A DNA stretch of 64,000 nt from Candidatus Pseudothioglobus singularis PS1 (GTDB lineage: Bacteria > Pseudomonadota > Gammaproteobacteria > PS1 > Pseudothioglobaceae): positions 1,054,001-1,118,000 of the forward strand of contig NZ_CP006911.1 in the NCBI RefSeq assembly GCF_001281385.1, written 5' to 3'. Position 1 is the first letter of the stretch. Each line of letters starts with the position of its first letter. The position numbers and the translations under genes are program-made. Under the pieces are notes generated by a model. The model was not told where the DNA came from and did no database searches. It was given only the letters and a program-made list of their open reading frames with translations. Below are positions 9,351-18,439 of this stretch, one piece after another.

Positions 9351-9888
9351 TAGCAATGTGCCACTCATTGTTGATCTTGATCACACACTAATTGACACCG
9401 ATTTATTGTTTTTATCGTCATTGGGTGTCCTATCAAAGAGGCCCTGGCTGATTGGTCATTACTTATTCTGGTTATTTAAAGGGAAAGGTTTCTTAAAAGA
9501 TCAGCTTGTTAGACGATTTGAAATTAACATTCCTGAACTGCCTTATAACGAGAGCGTTATAAGCTACATTATGGAACGCAAAAAAGAGGGCTCTAAAATT
9601 TTTTTGGCAACTGCCTCACACAAAAATTATGCCTTTGCTGTTGCTAAACATCTCAAATTTTTCGATGATGTTATGGCTACTAACAAAGACTTCAATCTCT
9701 CAAGTCAAAACAAGGCAGATACGTTAGTTAATCGATTTGGTGAGAAAAACTTTGACTACATGGGAGATCATATGAGGGACCTTCCAGTATGGGAAGTGTC
9801 CAGACTATCCATTATTGTGAATGCGACAAACCGAATCATTACAAGCACAATGCATCTTAAAACCTTTGTGTTATCCAGTAAAGCTTAA
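9343..9888 (+). CDS. HAD-superfamily phosphatase, stand-alone relative of the HAD half of HAD-UbiA fusions
   Basis: Predicted phosphohydrolase. Motif I is IVDLDHTLIDTD, with the nucleophile and acid-base aspartates at residues 11 and 13. A threonine of motif II is in LATASH, a lysine lies in the region of residue 130, and the motif IV acids are in YMGDHMRDLPVW. The layout, with LPYNESV in the middle and the final ADLPVW-like block, recalls the N-terminal domain of proteins where HAD is fused to a UbiA prenyltransferase. Here the protein stops at 181 residues and no UbiA part follows. It overlaps uup by 8 bases (probably translationally coupled). The substrate is unknown. Confidence 0.82.
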   Translation: MDNSNVPLIVDLDHTLIDTDLLFLSSLGVLSKRPWLIGHYLFWLFKGKGFLKDQLVRRFEINIPELPYNESVISYIMERKKEGSKIFLATASHKNYAFAVAKHLKFFDDVMATNKDFNLSSQNKADTLVNRFGEKNFDYMGDHMRDLPVWEVSRLSIIVNATNRIITSTMHLKTFVLSSKA

Positions 9889-10064
9889 GACCCTTCTACC
9901 AAATAAGATAGTCCTGATAGAACCAAAAAAATCACAAAGGTAGCGCCAAGAACATAAGTTGCAATTTTTGATAATGAAACATTTTTTCCCATGACGCGCG
10001 TGTTGAATAACCAAATCAAATAACTAACAACGAGAGCAGCGATTAAAAGTCGGAGTATAAACAT
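9885..10064 (-). CDS. Small two-helix membrane protein downstream of uvrC
   Basis: A 59-residue ORF reading MFILRLLIAALVVSYLIWLF at its start. It has one hydrophobic helix at residues 2-20, a short polar turn (NTRVMGKN) and a second hydrophobic helix near 36-54, ending VEGS. It starts 9 bases after the uvrC stop on the same strand, which suggests cotranscription, and its stop overlaps the stop of the convergent HAD gene by 3 bases. No ribosome site is obvious. I do not recognise the family. The helix-turn-helix hydropathy and the tight spacing make it more than a chance frame. Confidence 0.65.
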   Translation of the reverse strand: MFILRLLIAALVVSYLIWLFNTRVMGKNVSLSKIATYVLGATFVIFLVLSGLSYLVEGS

Positions 10065-10073
10065 AAATTCAAT

Positions 10074-11867
10074 TTATTTCTTTAAAGATTCTAGTATTTT
10101 AGTCGCTAATTTATAATTAATGCCAACTACTTTTTGAAGCTCATCTAAGCTTGCATTTTCTATTTCTTGAATACCGCCAAAGTGATTTAATAGTGCACTT
10201 CTTTTATTTACACCAACCCCCTTGATGGACTCCAAAGAAGACTGAGTTCTTTTTTTAGCTCTTTTCTTGCGATGATTTTTGATTGCAAACCGATGTGACT
10301 CATCTCTGATATGGTTGATTAAAAGGAGAGCGGGATCAAATGGCGGAAGAGAAATTCTTTTTACTTTGTCATTTTCAACGGTGATTAAAGTCTCTAGCCC
10401 TGCTTTTCTGCCCTCGCCCTTAGCAACACCGACCAGCAGAACTGAGTCAATTCCAATAGAATTCATAACCATGATGGCTTGGTTAAGCTGACCCAGCCCG
10501 CCATCAATAAAAACAATATCTGGCATCTCCTTTTTAGAATCTAGTAGACGAGAATACCTTCTAAAGACAGCCTGATTAATCGCTGCATAGTCATCGCCAG
10601 GGGTTATATCTTTGATGTTGAACTGTCTGTACTCACTAGTCTTGGGTAATCCTTTTTCAAACACAACACAGGAGGCAGTCGTCGCCTCTCCCATGGTGTG
10701 ACTGATGTCAAAACATTCCATCACCTCAGGTAGTGAATCTAGTGCTAAGGTTTTTTGAATCCCCTCAAGCTGCTTCTTTTTTGTATACTTAAGTAAAAGG
10801 CGCTGCTTTAAATTTTCTTTAGCGTTTAGAGTTGCCGTTTCCAAAAAAAGTTTTTTATCAATCTTTGGCTTATGGATAAGCTTTGTCGATAGCCCAGACT
10901 CTAAAAGAATTTTATCCCCCAGCTTGTGGCTTATGACAATCTCCTTTGGCGTATTTTTACCTAAATAATAGAGCGGTAAAAAAGCGCTTAGGACTCTTTC
11001 ACAAGAATCTTTTTTTGCATTTTTTGGAAAGAATGTCTCGTTACCAATTTGTTTTCCTGAACGAACAAAAACAATCTCAATGCAGTGCACCTCAGCATCT
11101 TTTAAGATGCTGACAACGTCCATATCGGATGTAAATTGTGAGCTGTGCTTTTCTTGAATTGTTCTGAGGCTGATAAGCTGATCTCTGTATTTTGCAGCGG
11201 CTTCAAAATCAAGATCAGTAGAGGCAGACTTCATTTTTTTGGATACCTGATTGAGAAGCTTTGTTGACTTGCCATTTAAAAATAAAGAGACCAATTCAAC
11301 ATCCTGGTCATACCTTTCGTCAGAGATTTTTCCAACACATGGGGCGCTGCATAATCCAATTTGGTACTCGAGACAGGGGCGCGACCTTGCCCTGTAAAAA
11401 CTGTTACTGCATTGCCTTACCTTAAATATTTTTTTTAAAAGAACTAGAGCATCTCTTGCTGCATATTTAGATGGATAAGGGCCAAAGTAGTGGTAGTCTT
11501 TATTTTTCTTGCCTCTAAACATCCCTAAACGGGGATGCTTGTCGTTACTAATATAAATATAAGGGTAGCTCTTTGAGTCCTTAAGAAGAATGTTGTACTT
11601 TGGCTTAAACTGTTTAATAAGATCATTCTCTAAAAGAAGTGCTTGAGTTTCAGTTTTGGTAATGATGATTGAAAAATCATCAATATTTTTTTGGAGTAAC
11701 TGTGTTTTTTCGTCTTGGTTTGACTTTGCAAAATAATTTGAAACACGATTTTTTAGGTTTTTTGCTTTGCCAACATAGATAACTTTTCCTGATTTATCAA
11801 GCATCTTATAGACGCCAGATTTTTTTGAAAGGTTTTCTAATTTAATTTTTAAATTTTCGTTTTTCAT
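10074..11867 (-). CDS. uvrC: Excinuclease ABC subunit C
   Basis: Makes both incisions during nucleotide excision repair after UvrB has found the lesion. The 597 residues show an N-terminal GIY-YIG nuclease domain (KSGVYKM ... VIYVGKAKNLKNRV, residues 15-45), a UVR domain that contacts UvrB (DFEAAAKYRDQLISL, about 206-220), the UvrC homology/RNase H-like nuclease with CFDISHTMGE and FIDGGLGQLN, and two C-terminal helix-hairpin-helix motifs (SIKGVGVNKRSALL and VVGINYKLATKIL). All domains are present and of normal length. Confidence 0.97.
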   Translation of the reverse strand: MKNENLKIKLENLSKKSGVYKMLDKSGKVIYVGKAKNLKNRVSNYFAKSNQDEKTQLLQKNIDDFSIIITKTETQALLLENDLIKQFKPKYNILLKDSKSYPYIYISNDKHPRLGMFRGKKNKDYHYFGPYPSKYAARDALVLLKKIFKVRQCSNSFYRARSRPCLEYQIGLCSAPCVGKISDERYDQDVELVSLFLNGKSTKLLNQVSKKMKSASTDLDFEAAAKYRDQLISLRTIQEKHSSQFTSDMDVVSILKDAEVHCIEIVFVRSGKQIGNETFFPKNAKKDSCERVLSAFLPLYYLGKNTPKEIVISHKLGDKILLESGLSTKLIHKPKIDKKLFLETATLNAKENLKQRLLLKYTKKKQLEGIQKTLALDSLPEVMECFDISHTMGEATTASCVVFEKGLPKTSEYRQFNIKDITPGDDYAAINQAVFRRYSRLLDSKKEMPDIVFIDGGLGQLNQAIMVMNSIGIDSVLLVGVAKGEGRKAGLETLITVENDKVKRISLPPFDPALLLINHIRDESHRFAIKNHRKKRAKKRTQSSLESIKGVGVNKRSALLNHFGGIQEIENASLDELQKVVGINYKLATKILESLKK

Positions 11868-11905
11868 TTCAATAATTTATTTCACAGTTATAGTACAATA
11901 ACTAC

Positions 11906-12544
11906 ATGAAATTTGTCCTTAATATTTTAAAGGCATTCCTGATCAGTTTTCTCTTTATCGGGGTAACACATGCCGCAACTAACTGCCCCTCAATTTCTCC
12001 AAAATTAGCTGGTGATGGTCCAACAGAACAGGTTGAGGCTATTCTGAATGATGTTGTCTGCTCTTTTATTGAACTTCACAATCAAGACAACGAGACATTA
12101 ACATCAACCTTAAATTTAACTAAAAAGAAAATCATCCCATATATTGATCTTGAATATAGTACTGAACTTGCTCTTGACAAACACTGGAGTCTGCTTGATA
12201 AAAAACAAAAGAAAATATTTGAAAGGGATATTAAGAACTCATTAATTCAAGACTATGTGCCCTATCTTGTTGATTACCCAGATTGGGAAAATATCAATAT
12301 TGTTGTAAATGAAAACTTTAGTCAAAGAGAGAATTTTGCTAATGTTAAACTTCTAGTATCTATTGAAGATAATAGCTACCCTTTAACTATTATTTTAAAA
12401 CTTAAGAAATCTAATAGATGGAAGATTTATGATTTAGACATTCAATCAGTCAGTCTTATTGACATTTTTAAGATTGGTTATGACTCCAAAATTAAACGTC
12501 AAGGTATCGAAAGACTAGTTAATAAAATGCTCTCTAATTCCTAA
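11906..12544 (+). CDS. mlaC: Phospholipid-binding protein of the MlaC/Ttg2D family
   Basis: Periplasmic carrier that shuttles phospholipids between the outer and inner membranes in the Mla pathway. The 212 residues have a signal peptide (cleaved about after THAA, residue 24), an all-helical and sheet body, and the family's C-terminal signature RWKIYDLDIQSVSLIDIFK. It stands directly before murA, as in other gammaproteobacteria, but the mlaFED transporter genes are not adjacent. It starts 38 bases from divergent uvrC. Confidence 0.88.
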   Translation: MKFVLNILKAFLISFLFIGVTHAATNCPSISPKLAGDGPTEQVEAILNDVVCSFIELHNQDNETLTSTLNLTKKKIIPYIDLEYSTELALDKHWSLLDKKQKKIFERDIKNSLIQDYVPYLVDYPDWENINIVVNENFSQRENFANVKLLVSIEDNSYPLTIILKLKKSNRWKIYDLDIQSVSLIDIFKIGYDSKIKRQGIERLVNKMLSNS

Positions 12545-12548
12545 AGAA

Positions 12549-13808
12549 ATGTATAAATTAGTTATCAATGGAGGCACTCCCTTAAAGGGTAGTATTAAAA
12601 CCTCTGGCTCAAAAAATGCAACATTACCTATCTTTTTTTCATCGATTCTTGCTGATGAACCACTAAAACTTTCTAACACTCCTCAGCTTAGTGATGTTTC
12701 AACTACTCTGAGGCTGCTCATGGATATGGGGTCAAACTTTGTTTTGGAAGAGGATGGATCGATATTTATTGACTCTTCAGCACTCACTAATTTGACCGCT
12801 GAATACTCACTCGTTAAAACCATGAGAGCATCAATTTTAACTCTTGGACCCATGCTTGCAAAATACAAGAAAGCGAAGATATCTCTCCCTGGAGGCTGCG
12901 CTATTGGAACGCGTCCAGTCAACCTTCACCTTGATGCTTTAGAAAAAATGGGTGCAACGATTGAGGTTAAAAATGGCTATATTTATGCTTCTACTAAAGG
13001 TCTCGTTGGCGCTCAAATAAATTTTGATCTAATATCTGTAACAGCTACTGAAAATATAGTTATGGCGGCCTCTCTTGCTAAAGGCATTACTACAATTAAT
13101 AATGCTGCGCAAGAACCTGAGGTAACCGATCTTATTCGCTGCCTTAAAAAAATGGGCGCAAAAATTTCAGGTGAGAATACCTCGACTCTTGTGATTGAAG
13201 GTGTTGATATTTTAAGCGGCGTAGAATATGCTATTTGCCCAGATCGAATCGAAGCTGGCACTTACCTCGTTGCAGCGGCTATAACAGGCGGTAAAATTAC
13301 GGTCAACAATATTGAACCAGATGCCATGCGCGCTGTTATAGGTAAACTGATTGAAACTGGTGCAGATATTCAAACCAATCAAAACTCTATTAAGCTTGAT
13401 ATGAAAGGAAAAAGGCCTTATCCTGTCAATATTCGAACGAGCGCGTATCCCAACTTTCCAACCGATATGCAGGCCCAATTCATGGCGCTTAATTCAATTG
13501 CTGAGGGAAGCAGCACCATTACAGAAACGATCTTTGAAAATCGCTTTATGCACGTTCCTGAGCTAAGTCGTATGGGAGCCAACCTCAAACTAGAAGGCAA
13601 CACAGTGGTTTGTAAAGGGGTAAAATCTTTGTCTGGCGCAAATTTGATGGCTACAGACCTTAGAGCTTCTGCCAGTCTAGTATTGGCTGGACTAGCTGCT
13701 CAAGGGTCTACAACAATCGAGCGCGTCTATCATCTTGATCGTGGCTATGAGATGATTGAAGAAAAATTTAAAATGCTAGGTGCAGATATTGAACGCGTTC
13801 AGCACTAG
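12549..13808 (+). CDS. murA: UDP-N-acetylglucosamine 1-carboxyvinyltransferase
   Basis: First committed enzyme of peptidoglycan synthesis, transferring enolpyruvate from PEP to UDP-GlcNAc. The 419 residues have the usual length. KTSGSKNATLPIFFSS opens the protein (Lys22 region), and the catalytic loop LPGGCAIGTRPVNLHL carries the reactive cysteine near residue 117, so a fosfomycin-sensitive type is expected. YPNFPTDMQAQFMAL lies near 302 and the C-terminal RGYE region is present. It follows mlaC by 4 bases and precedes hisG. Confidence 0.98.
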   Translation: MYKLVINGGTPLKGSIKTSGSKNATLPIFFSSILADEPLKLSNTPQLSDVSTTLRLLMDMGSNFVLEEDGSIFIDSSALTNLTAEYSLVKTMRASILTLGPMLAKYKKAKISLPGGCAIGTRPVNLHLDALEKMGATIEVKNGYIYASTKGLVGAQINFDLISVTATENIVMAASLAKGITTINNAAQEPEVTDLIRCLKKMGAKISGENTSTLVIEGVDILSGVEYAICPDRIEAGTYLVAAAITGGKITVNNIEPDAMRAVIGKLIETGADIQTNQNSIKLDMKGKRPYPVNIRTSAYPNFPTDMQAQFMALNSIAEGSSTITETIFENRFMHVPELSRMGANLKLEGNTVVCKGVKSLSGANLMATDLRASASLVLAGLAAQGSTTIERVYHLDRGYEMIEEKFKMLGADIERVQH

Positions 13809-13834
13809 AATAACAAAACAACTAGATAATAACT

Positions 13835-14452
13835 ATGTTAACGATTGCACTATCGAAAGGTCGTATATTAGACCAAACTCTGCCTCTTCTTGAGAAGGCT
13901 GGAATCAGCATTTCAAAGAGTGAGCTGGAGAGTAGAAAATTAATTCTAGATACTAATCTTAATGACGTTAAAGTGATTGTGATTAGGGCGAGTGATGTCC
14001 CTGTTTTTGTTCAGCACGGGGCTGCTGACTTTGGTATTGCTGGAAAAGATGTCTTGTTAGAGCATGGTGCAAATGGAATTTTTGAGTTGCTAGATTTAAA
14101 TATCTCTAAATGCAGACTCATGGTTGCCTCTAAAAAAGATCAAGACTTAAATAAGAGCACTCTGAAGGTTGCGACAAAGTATGTCAAATCAGCAAAAGAG
14201 TATTTTTATAGGCAAGGCAAACAGGTTGAAGTCATTAAGCTATACGGTGCTATGGAGCTTGCGCCTATTGTTGGACTATCAGACTGCATCGTTGATCTTG
14301 TAGATACTGGAAACACTTTAAAGGCAAATAATTTAGTTCCGATTGCATTAATACAAAAAATCAGCTCTAGACTCATTGTGAACTCTGCTGCTTTCAACAC
14401 AAAACACAAAGAAATTAAGCTATGGATCCAAAAAATAAAGCAAAACTTATGA
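13835..14452 (+). CDS. hisG: ATP phosphoribosyltransferase, short form
   Basis: Catalyses the first step of histidine synthesis (ATP plus PRPP). At 205 residues it is the short form, which lacks the C-terminal regulatory domain and normally needs the HisZ subunit. Typical motifs are [15 protein letters not shown] at the start and the PRPP loop [18 protein letters not shown] near 154-171. HisZ is not in the window. It ends in a 4-base ATGA overlap with hisD. Confidence 0.95.
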   Translation: MLTIALSKGRILDQTLPLLEKAGISISKSELESRKLILDTNLNDVKVIVIRASDVPVFVQHGAADFGIAGKDVLLEHGANGIFELLDLNISKCRLMVASKKDQDLNKSTLKVATKYVKSAKEYFYRQGKQVEVIKLYGAMELAPIVGLSDCIVDLVDTGNTLKANNLVPIALIQKISSRLIVNSAAFNTKHKEIKLWIQKIKQNL

Positions 14453-15747
14453 TTAATAAGTTGTCCTCTAAGGATCAAAATTTCACTGCTCAGCTCAAAG
14501 CATTAACGTCTTGGGATCAATCTTCCAATGAAGAGATAAACAGCACAGTTAAAACAATTATTGGTGACGTTATCAAAAATGGTGACCAATCTGTTTTAGA
14601 TTACACTCAAAAGTTTGACTCTGTCTATGCGGGATCTATTTCTGAGCTCGTTATCTCAAAAGAGAGACTTAAAGAGTCCTTTGATAATTTAGATGAGGAG
14701 CAAAAAACAGCACTCTCTTTAGCAGCTGATCGCATCAGGTCTTATCACCAAAAGCAAATTCAAGAGTCATGGAGCTATACTGAAGAGGATGGAACCGTTT
14801 TAGGTCAAAAAATTATTCCATTAGAGCGAGCTGGTCTCTACGTTCCTGGAGGAAAAGCTGCCTATCCATCTTCTGTCCTTATGAACGCTATACCGGCAAA
14901 AGTAGCCGGCGTTAAAGAGCTCGTCATGGTTGTTCCAACACCCAAAGGGATTATTAATGAGCTTGTTTTAGCTGCCGCTTATGTCGCTGAGGTTGACCTT
15001 GTATTTACAATTGGAGGCGCTCAAGCCATCGCAGCACTCGCTTATGGAACTGAGACAGTACCCAAAGTAGATAAGATTGTTGGCCCGGGAAATATCTATG
15101 TGGCCTCAGCAAAGAGACACGTTTTTGGTCAGGTCGGCATTGATATGATCGCGGGCCCTTCAGAAATACTGATTATTTGTGATGGTTCAACGAACCCAGA
15201 CTGGATTGCAATGGACCTTTTCTCGCAGGCTGAGCATGATGAGGATGCTCAGGCAATCCTTCTATGTCCAGACAAAGATTTTATAAGTCAGGTTGAAGAG
15301 AGTATTAAAAAGCTTCTTCCTTCAATGGATCGAGCAGAAATCATTAGATCTTCACTGAAGAATAGAGGTGCTCTCATTCTTACTAAAGACATTGCTGAGG
15401 CGATACAAATCTCCAATAGCATAGCGCCAGAGCACCTTGAGCTTTCAGTCGAGGACCCTGAGGGTATTGTTGATCAAATCAAACATGCTGGTGCAATCTT
15501 TATGGGCCAGTACTCTTCTGAAGCACTCGGAGATTATTGCGCCGGAACAAACCATGTTCTTCCAACATCAAGTACTGCAAGATTTTCATCGCCGCTTGGA
15601 GTCTATGACTTTACAAAGAGGTCTAGCATCATTATGGTTTCAAAAGATGGTGCTAATAAACTTGGTAAGACTGCTTCAACGCTGGCTTATGGTGAAGGCC
15701 TTCAGGCGCATGCGCTATCGGCTCTTTATCGAACAGACAAAGAGTAG
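14449..15747 (+). CDS. hisD: Histidinol dehydrogenase
   Basis: Oxidises L-histidinol to histidine in two NAD-dependent steps with a zinc ion. Family motifs include [56 protein letters not shown] and the zinc/catalytic region [10 protein letters not shown] start at the ATG at 14449, which overlaps the hisG stop as ATGA and gives 432 residues. The frame extends to an ATG at 14422, but those extra 9 residues overlap hisG and are not expected. The gene ends flush against the stop of the convergent ABC ATPase gene. Confidence 0.95.
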   Translation: MINKLSSKDQNFTAQLKALTSWDQSSNEEINSTVKTIIGDVIKNGDQSVLDYTQKFDSVYAGSISELVISKERLKESFDNLDEEQKTALSLAADRIRSYHQKQIQESWSYTEEDGTVLGQKIIPLERAGLYVPGGKAAYPSSVLMNAIPAKVAGVKELVMVVPTPKGIINELVLAAAYVAEVDLVFTIGGAQAIAALAYGTETVPKVDKIVGPGNIYVASAKRHVFGQVGIDMIAGPSEILIICDGSTNPDWIAMDLFSQAEHDEDAQAILLCPDKDFISQVEESIKKLLPSMDRAEIIRSSLKNRGALILTKDIAEAIQISNSIAPEHLELSVEDPEGIVDQIKHAGAIFMGQYSSEALGDYCAGTNHVLPTSSTARFSSPLGVYDFTKRSSIIMVSKDGANKLGKTASTLAYGEGLQAHALSALYRTDKE

Positions 15748-16530
15748 CTAGCCAGGCATTGCTTGGTAATAACCGTTTTCTTTAATGACCTTGATTGGCC
15801 AGTCAAAAAGGTTGGTCAGGTTAGCATTCGTTAAAATTTCATCCTTGTTGCCATCGTCGATAATTTCACCCTCTTTTAAAAGAATGACTCTGGTTACCTC
15901 GGGCGGTATTTCATGAACATGATGCGTTACCAAGACCACTTTTTTGCCCATACTGATGAGCTCTCTTATGATTTCAAGATACTGAAAACAGGTACTCATA
16001 TCTAGGCCACTTGTAGGCTCATCGAACACTAATACGGCAGGATCATTGACTAGAGATCTTGCAAGCAAGAATTTTCGTTGCTCTCCTGTAGACATCGAAG
16101 AGAATGCTCTATCTTGCAAATCAAATATAGACAATAGATCCATCACCTCTTGGGCTCGATTTAATTTCTCATCTTCAAATTTTTGGTGCTGCCATATCCC
16201 GTCGCTCGAATAAAAACCAGAGAGAACAACATACAAACCAATTGCACACTCAGAATAACCATGCTGAAGGTGCTGGGAGACGACGCCAAGGTTTGATCTC
16301 AGGTCGTCAACATTCCACTTGTCTTTTTCAAAAATCTTAAGACTGCTCTTTGGATCTTCAACGATGTAAAGTTCTCGATTTAAGAGCTTAAGGAGGGTTG
16401 TTTTGCCAGAGCCATTTGGACCTAGAATGACAGTGCTTTGACTTTCGTCAATCGTTAAAGAGAAATTATCAAGGACCTTATTTCTTCCTTGAAATACCGT
16501 TATGTTTTGAAGATCGATAATATTCATCAA
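15748..16530 (-). CDS. Orphan ABC transporter ATP-binding protein
   Basis: A single ABC ATPase domain of 260 residues: Walker A GPNGSGKTTLLKLL at about 36-49, a Q-loop near VVSQHLQ, signature MSTGEQRKFLLARSL, Walker B VLVFDEPTSGLD and the switch histidine in LVTHHVHEIP. It resembles the YlmA/ModF-type soluble ATPases more than a defined importer subunit. No permease is adjacent, so the partner and substrate are unknown. Its TAG stop begins at the base after the hisD stop, with no terminator between the two converging genes. Confidence 0.82.
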   Translation of the reverse strand: MMNIIDLQNITVFQGRNKVLDNFSLTIDESQSTVILGPNGSGKTTLLKLLNRELYIVEDPKSSLKIFEKDKWNVDDLRSNLGVVSQHLQHGYSECAIGLYVVLSGFYSSDGIWQHQKFEDEKLNRAQEVMDLLSIFDLQDRAFSSMSTGEQRKFLLARSLVNDPAVLVFDEPTSGLDMSTCFQYLEIIRELISMGKKVVLVTHHVHEIPPEVTRVILLKEGEIIDDGNKDEILTNANLTNLFDWPIKVIKENGYYQAMPG

Positions 16531-16596
16531 TTTCCACTATTGTATTAAACACAAAGAAGCTGGCTAATCATACCATGAGAAATAGTTTTTCTTAGA

Positions 16597-17496
16597 TTAG
16601 CTTTTTTTAAGGCTTAAACGAGGCAATAACTGAGATAAGAACATTCCAGAAAGCATTAATCCACAACCGATAAGACCTTTCATTGATAGGTTTTCATCTA
16701 ATATGAGCCAGCCACCAAGAACTGCAAAAGCTCCCTCTAATCCCAATATGATAGCGGCGTGAGATGATTTAGCGTGCTGCTGAGCAACAACCTGAAGCGT
16801 ATATCCAACCCCAATTGACATAACTCCAGCATAAAGCAGTGGAATTGCAGTATCGACAATCATCTGCCAAGTGATCACTTCGATAGCAATTGCAATAAAG
16901 AAACTCAAAACGCCCGAAACAACATATTGAATCAGGGAAAGCTTTAAAGGATCCATTCTTTTAGCAACATAGCCCACGACTAAAATATGTGCAGCAAAGA
17001 AAACAGCGCATATAAGCTGAAGCAAATCACCGCGTGCAATACTAAAGTCATCATTGATACTTAGAAGATAGAGCCCTATGACTGCTATAAATGCACCCAA
17101 CCAAGTTCCAGAGCCAGTTCTTTGACCAAAAAAGATGCCAATCAGTGGTACAAAAAAAATGTACAAACCAGTTATAAAACCGGCTTTTCCAGCAGTTGTA
17201 TACTGAATTCCAACTTGCTGAAAACTTGAAGCTAAAAATAAAAATAATCCAGCAATTGTGCCTGCAATTAATAATTTCTTAGTTGATGTTTCCTTGTTTG
17301 TAGGAGTCTTATTTTTCTTTGACAGATACCAGACCAATGGAAATAAAACAGCTGAGCCTATAAAGAATCTAGCAGCATTAAAAAGAAATGGACCCATCGT
17401 CTCCATGCCTTCTCGCTGCGCAACAAATGCAAATCCCCATATTGCTGCTGCAAGAAGCATAATGAGATCGGCCCTAATTACTTTATTTTTTATCAT
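16597..17496 (-). CDS. EamA/DMT-superfamily permease (ten-helix)
   Basis: Predicted inner-membrane drug/metabolite transporter of 299 residues with two EamA repeats of about five helices each. Features include AIWGFAFVAQREGM near the start, GLYIFFVPLIGIFFGQR at the end of repeat one and the LEGAFAVLGGWLILDE motif in repeat two. It is distinct from the two permeases upstream, which are close to each other. Such proteins usually export amino acids or other small metabolites; the substrate cannot be inferred here. Confidence 0.88.
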   Translation of the reverse strand: MIKNKVIRADLIMLLAAAIWGFAFVAQREGMETMGPFLFNAARFFIGSAVLFPLVWYLSKKNKTPTNKETSTKKLLIAGTIAGLFLFLASSFQQVGIQYTTAGKAGFITGLYIFFVPLIGIFFGQRTGSGTWLGAFIAVIGLYLLSINDDFSIARGDLLQLICAVFFAAHILVVGYVAKRMDPLKLSLIQYVVSGVLSFFIAIAIEVITWQMIVDTAIPLLYAGVMSIGVGYTLQVVAQQHAKSSHAAIILGLEGAFAVLGGWLILDENLSMKGLIGCGLMLSGMFLSQLLPRLSLKKS

Positions 17497-17574
17497 TAGT
17501 CTTAGTTAAAGAATTGAATGTTAAGCAGTCATGCATTTTAGTCAAAAATAAATGACCTATCATTCTATTTATTA

Positions 17575-18429
17575 CTAACCTTTATCCAGATTATTGGAAT
17601 ACCAAGAATGTATAAATAATGTTAATAGCACTATAAAGCCACCAATTAATGCACTACTTGAAGGCTCTTCACTAATGATTAACCATCCAGCTACAATTCC
17701 AAAAATTGCCCCTAACGGCATAAACATTCCTACTTCGGTTGCCGGGATATACCTGCCCGCACTTGTAATCAAACTAAATGATAAAGCCTGCATTACGCCC
17801 ATTGCAAAAATATAGATCATAGCATCAAAGCTCAATATCACTGCTTCAATAAAAACCAAGGCAACCACCGACTGAACGAGCCCATTAATACCCATAGCAG
17901 GAATCATACTTATATTTTTATTTTTTCTTATAAGAGTAAAACCAGTCGCACCTAAAGTTACAGAAAGAAATGCCAGTAGATTTCCATAGAGATTTGAACC
18001 CTTAGTCTCTCCGCTCATCACAATATAAATTCCAATGACAACAATAACCATTGAAATCCAAGTAAAAATTCCTGACTTTTCTCTTAGAATGAGCCATGAA
18101 ATAACCGCAATCATCATTGGCATGATGCTCACAATAATGAGCGTACTGGCTATTGTAGTGTGTTGAATTGAAAACACAAATGTCACACTTCCAAGGCCTG
18201 TAAGGATGCCAATGAATATGCCGTCTTTACCTATTTGCTTAAATTCATCAACAGCTTTGGAGCCTGAAGTCATCAAAAGAATAATAAGAACGCCAATTGC
18301 GAAAAAAAAGCCACGCCAAAAAATAATTGACCAGCTGTCTGCATCAGCTAAACGAATTAAGACGCCATCAGGTGTTAATATAAAAACACCAAGAAAAGCC
18401 ATCAACATGCCTTTTAAGTGAGCAGACAT
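17575..18429 (-). CDS. EamA/DMT-superfamily permease, tandem paralogue B
   Basis: A 284-residue ten-helix metabolite transporter. It begins MSAHLKGMLMAFLGVFIL and has the motifs DSWSIIFWRGFFFAIG, FTWISMVIVVIGIYIVMSG, ATEVGMFMPLGAIFG and FIHSWYS at the end. It aligns along its whole length with the next gene upstream (shared DSW..FWRG, GIYIVMSG, LISFSLIT-type and HSWYS blocks), so the pair arose by tandem duplication. Ten bases separate the two genes, implying one transcript. Substrate unknown. Confidence 0.88.
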   Translation of the reverse strand: MSAHLKGMLMAFLGVFILTPDGVLIRLADADSWSIIFWRGFFFAIGVLIILLMTSGSKAVDEFKQIGKDGIFIGILTGLGSVTFVFSIQHTTIASTLIIVSIMPMMIAVISWLILREKSGIFTWISMVIVVIGIYIVMSGETKGSNLYGNLLAFLSVTLGATGFTLIRKNKNISMIPAMGINGLVQSVVALVFIEAVILSFDAMIYIFAMGVMQALSFSLITSAGRYIPATEVGMFMPLGAIFGIVAGWLIISEEPSSSALIGGFIVLLTLFIHSWYSNNLDKG

Positions 18430-18439
18430 CTAACAGTCC

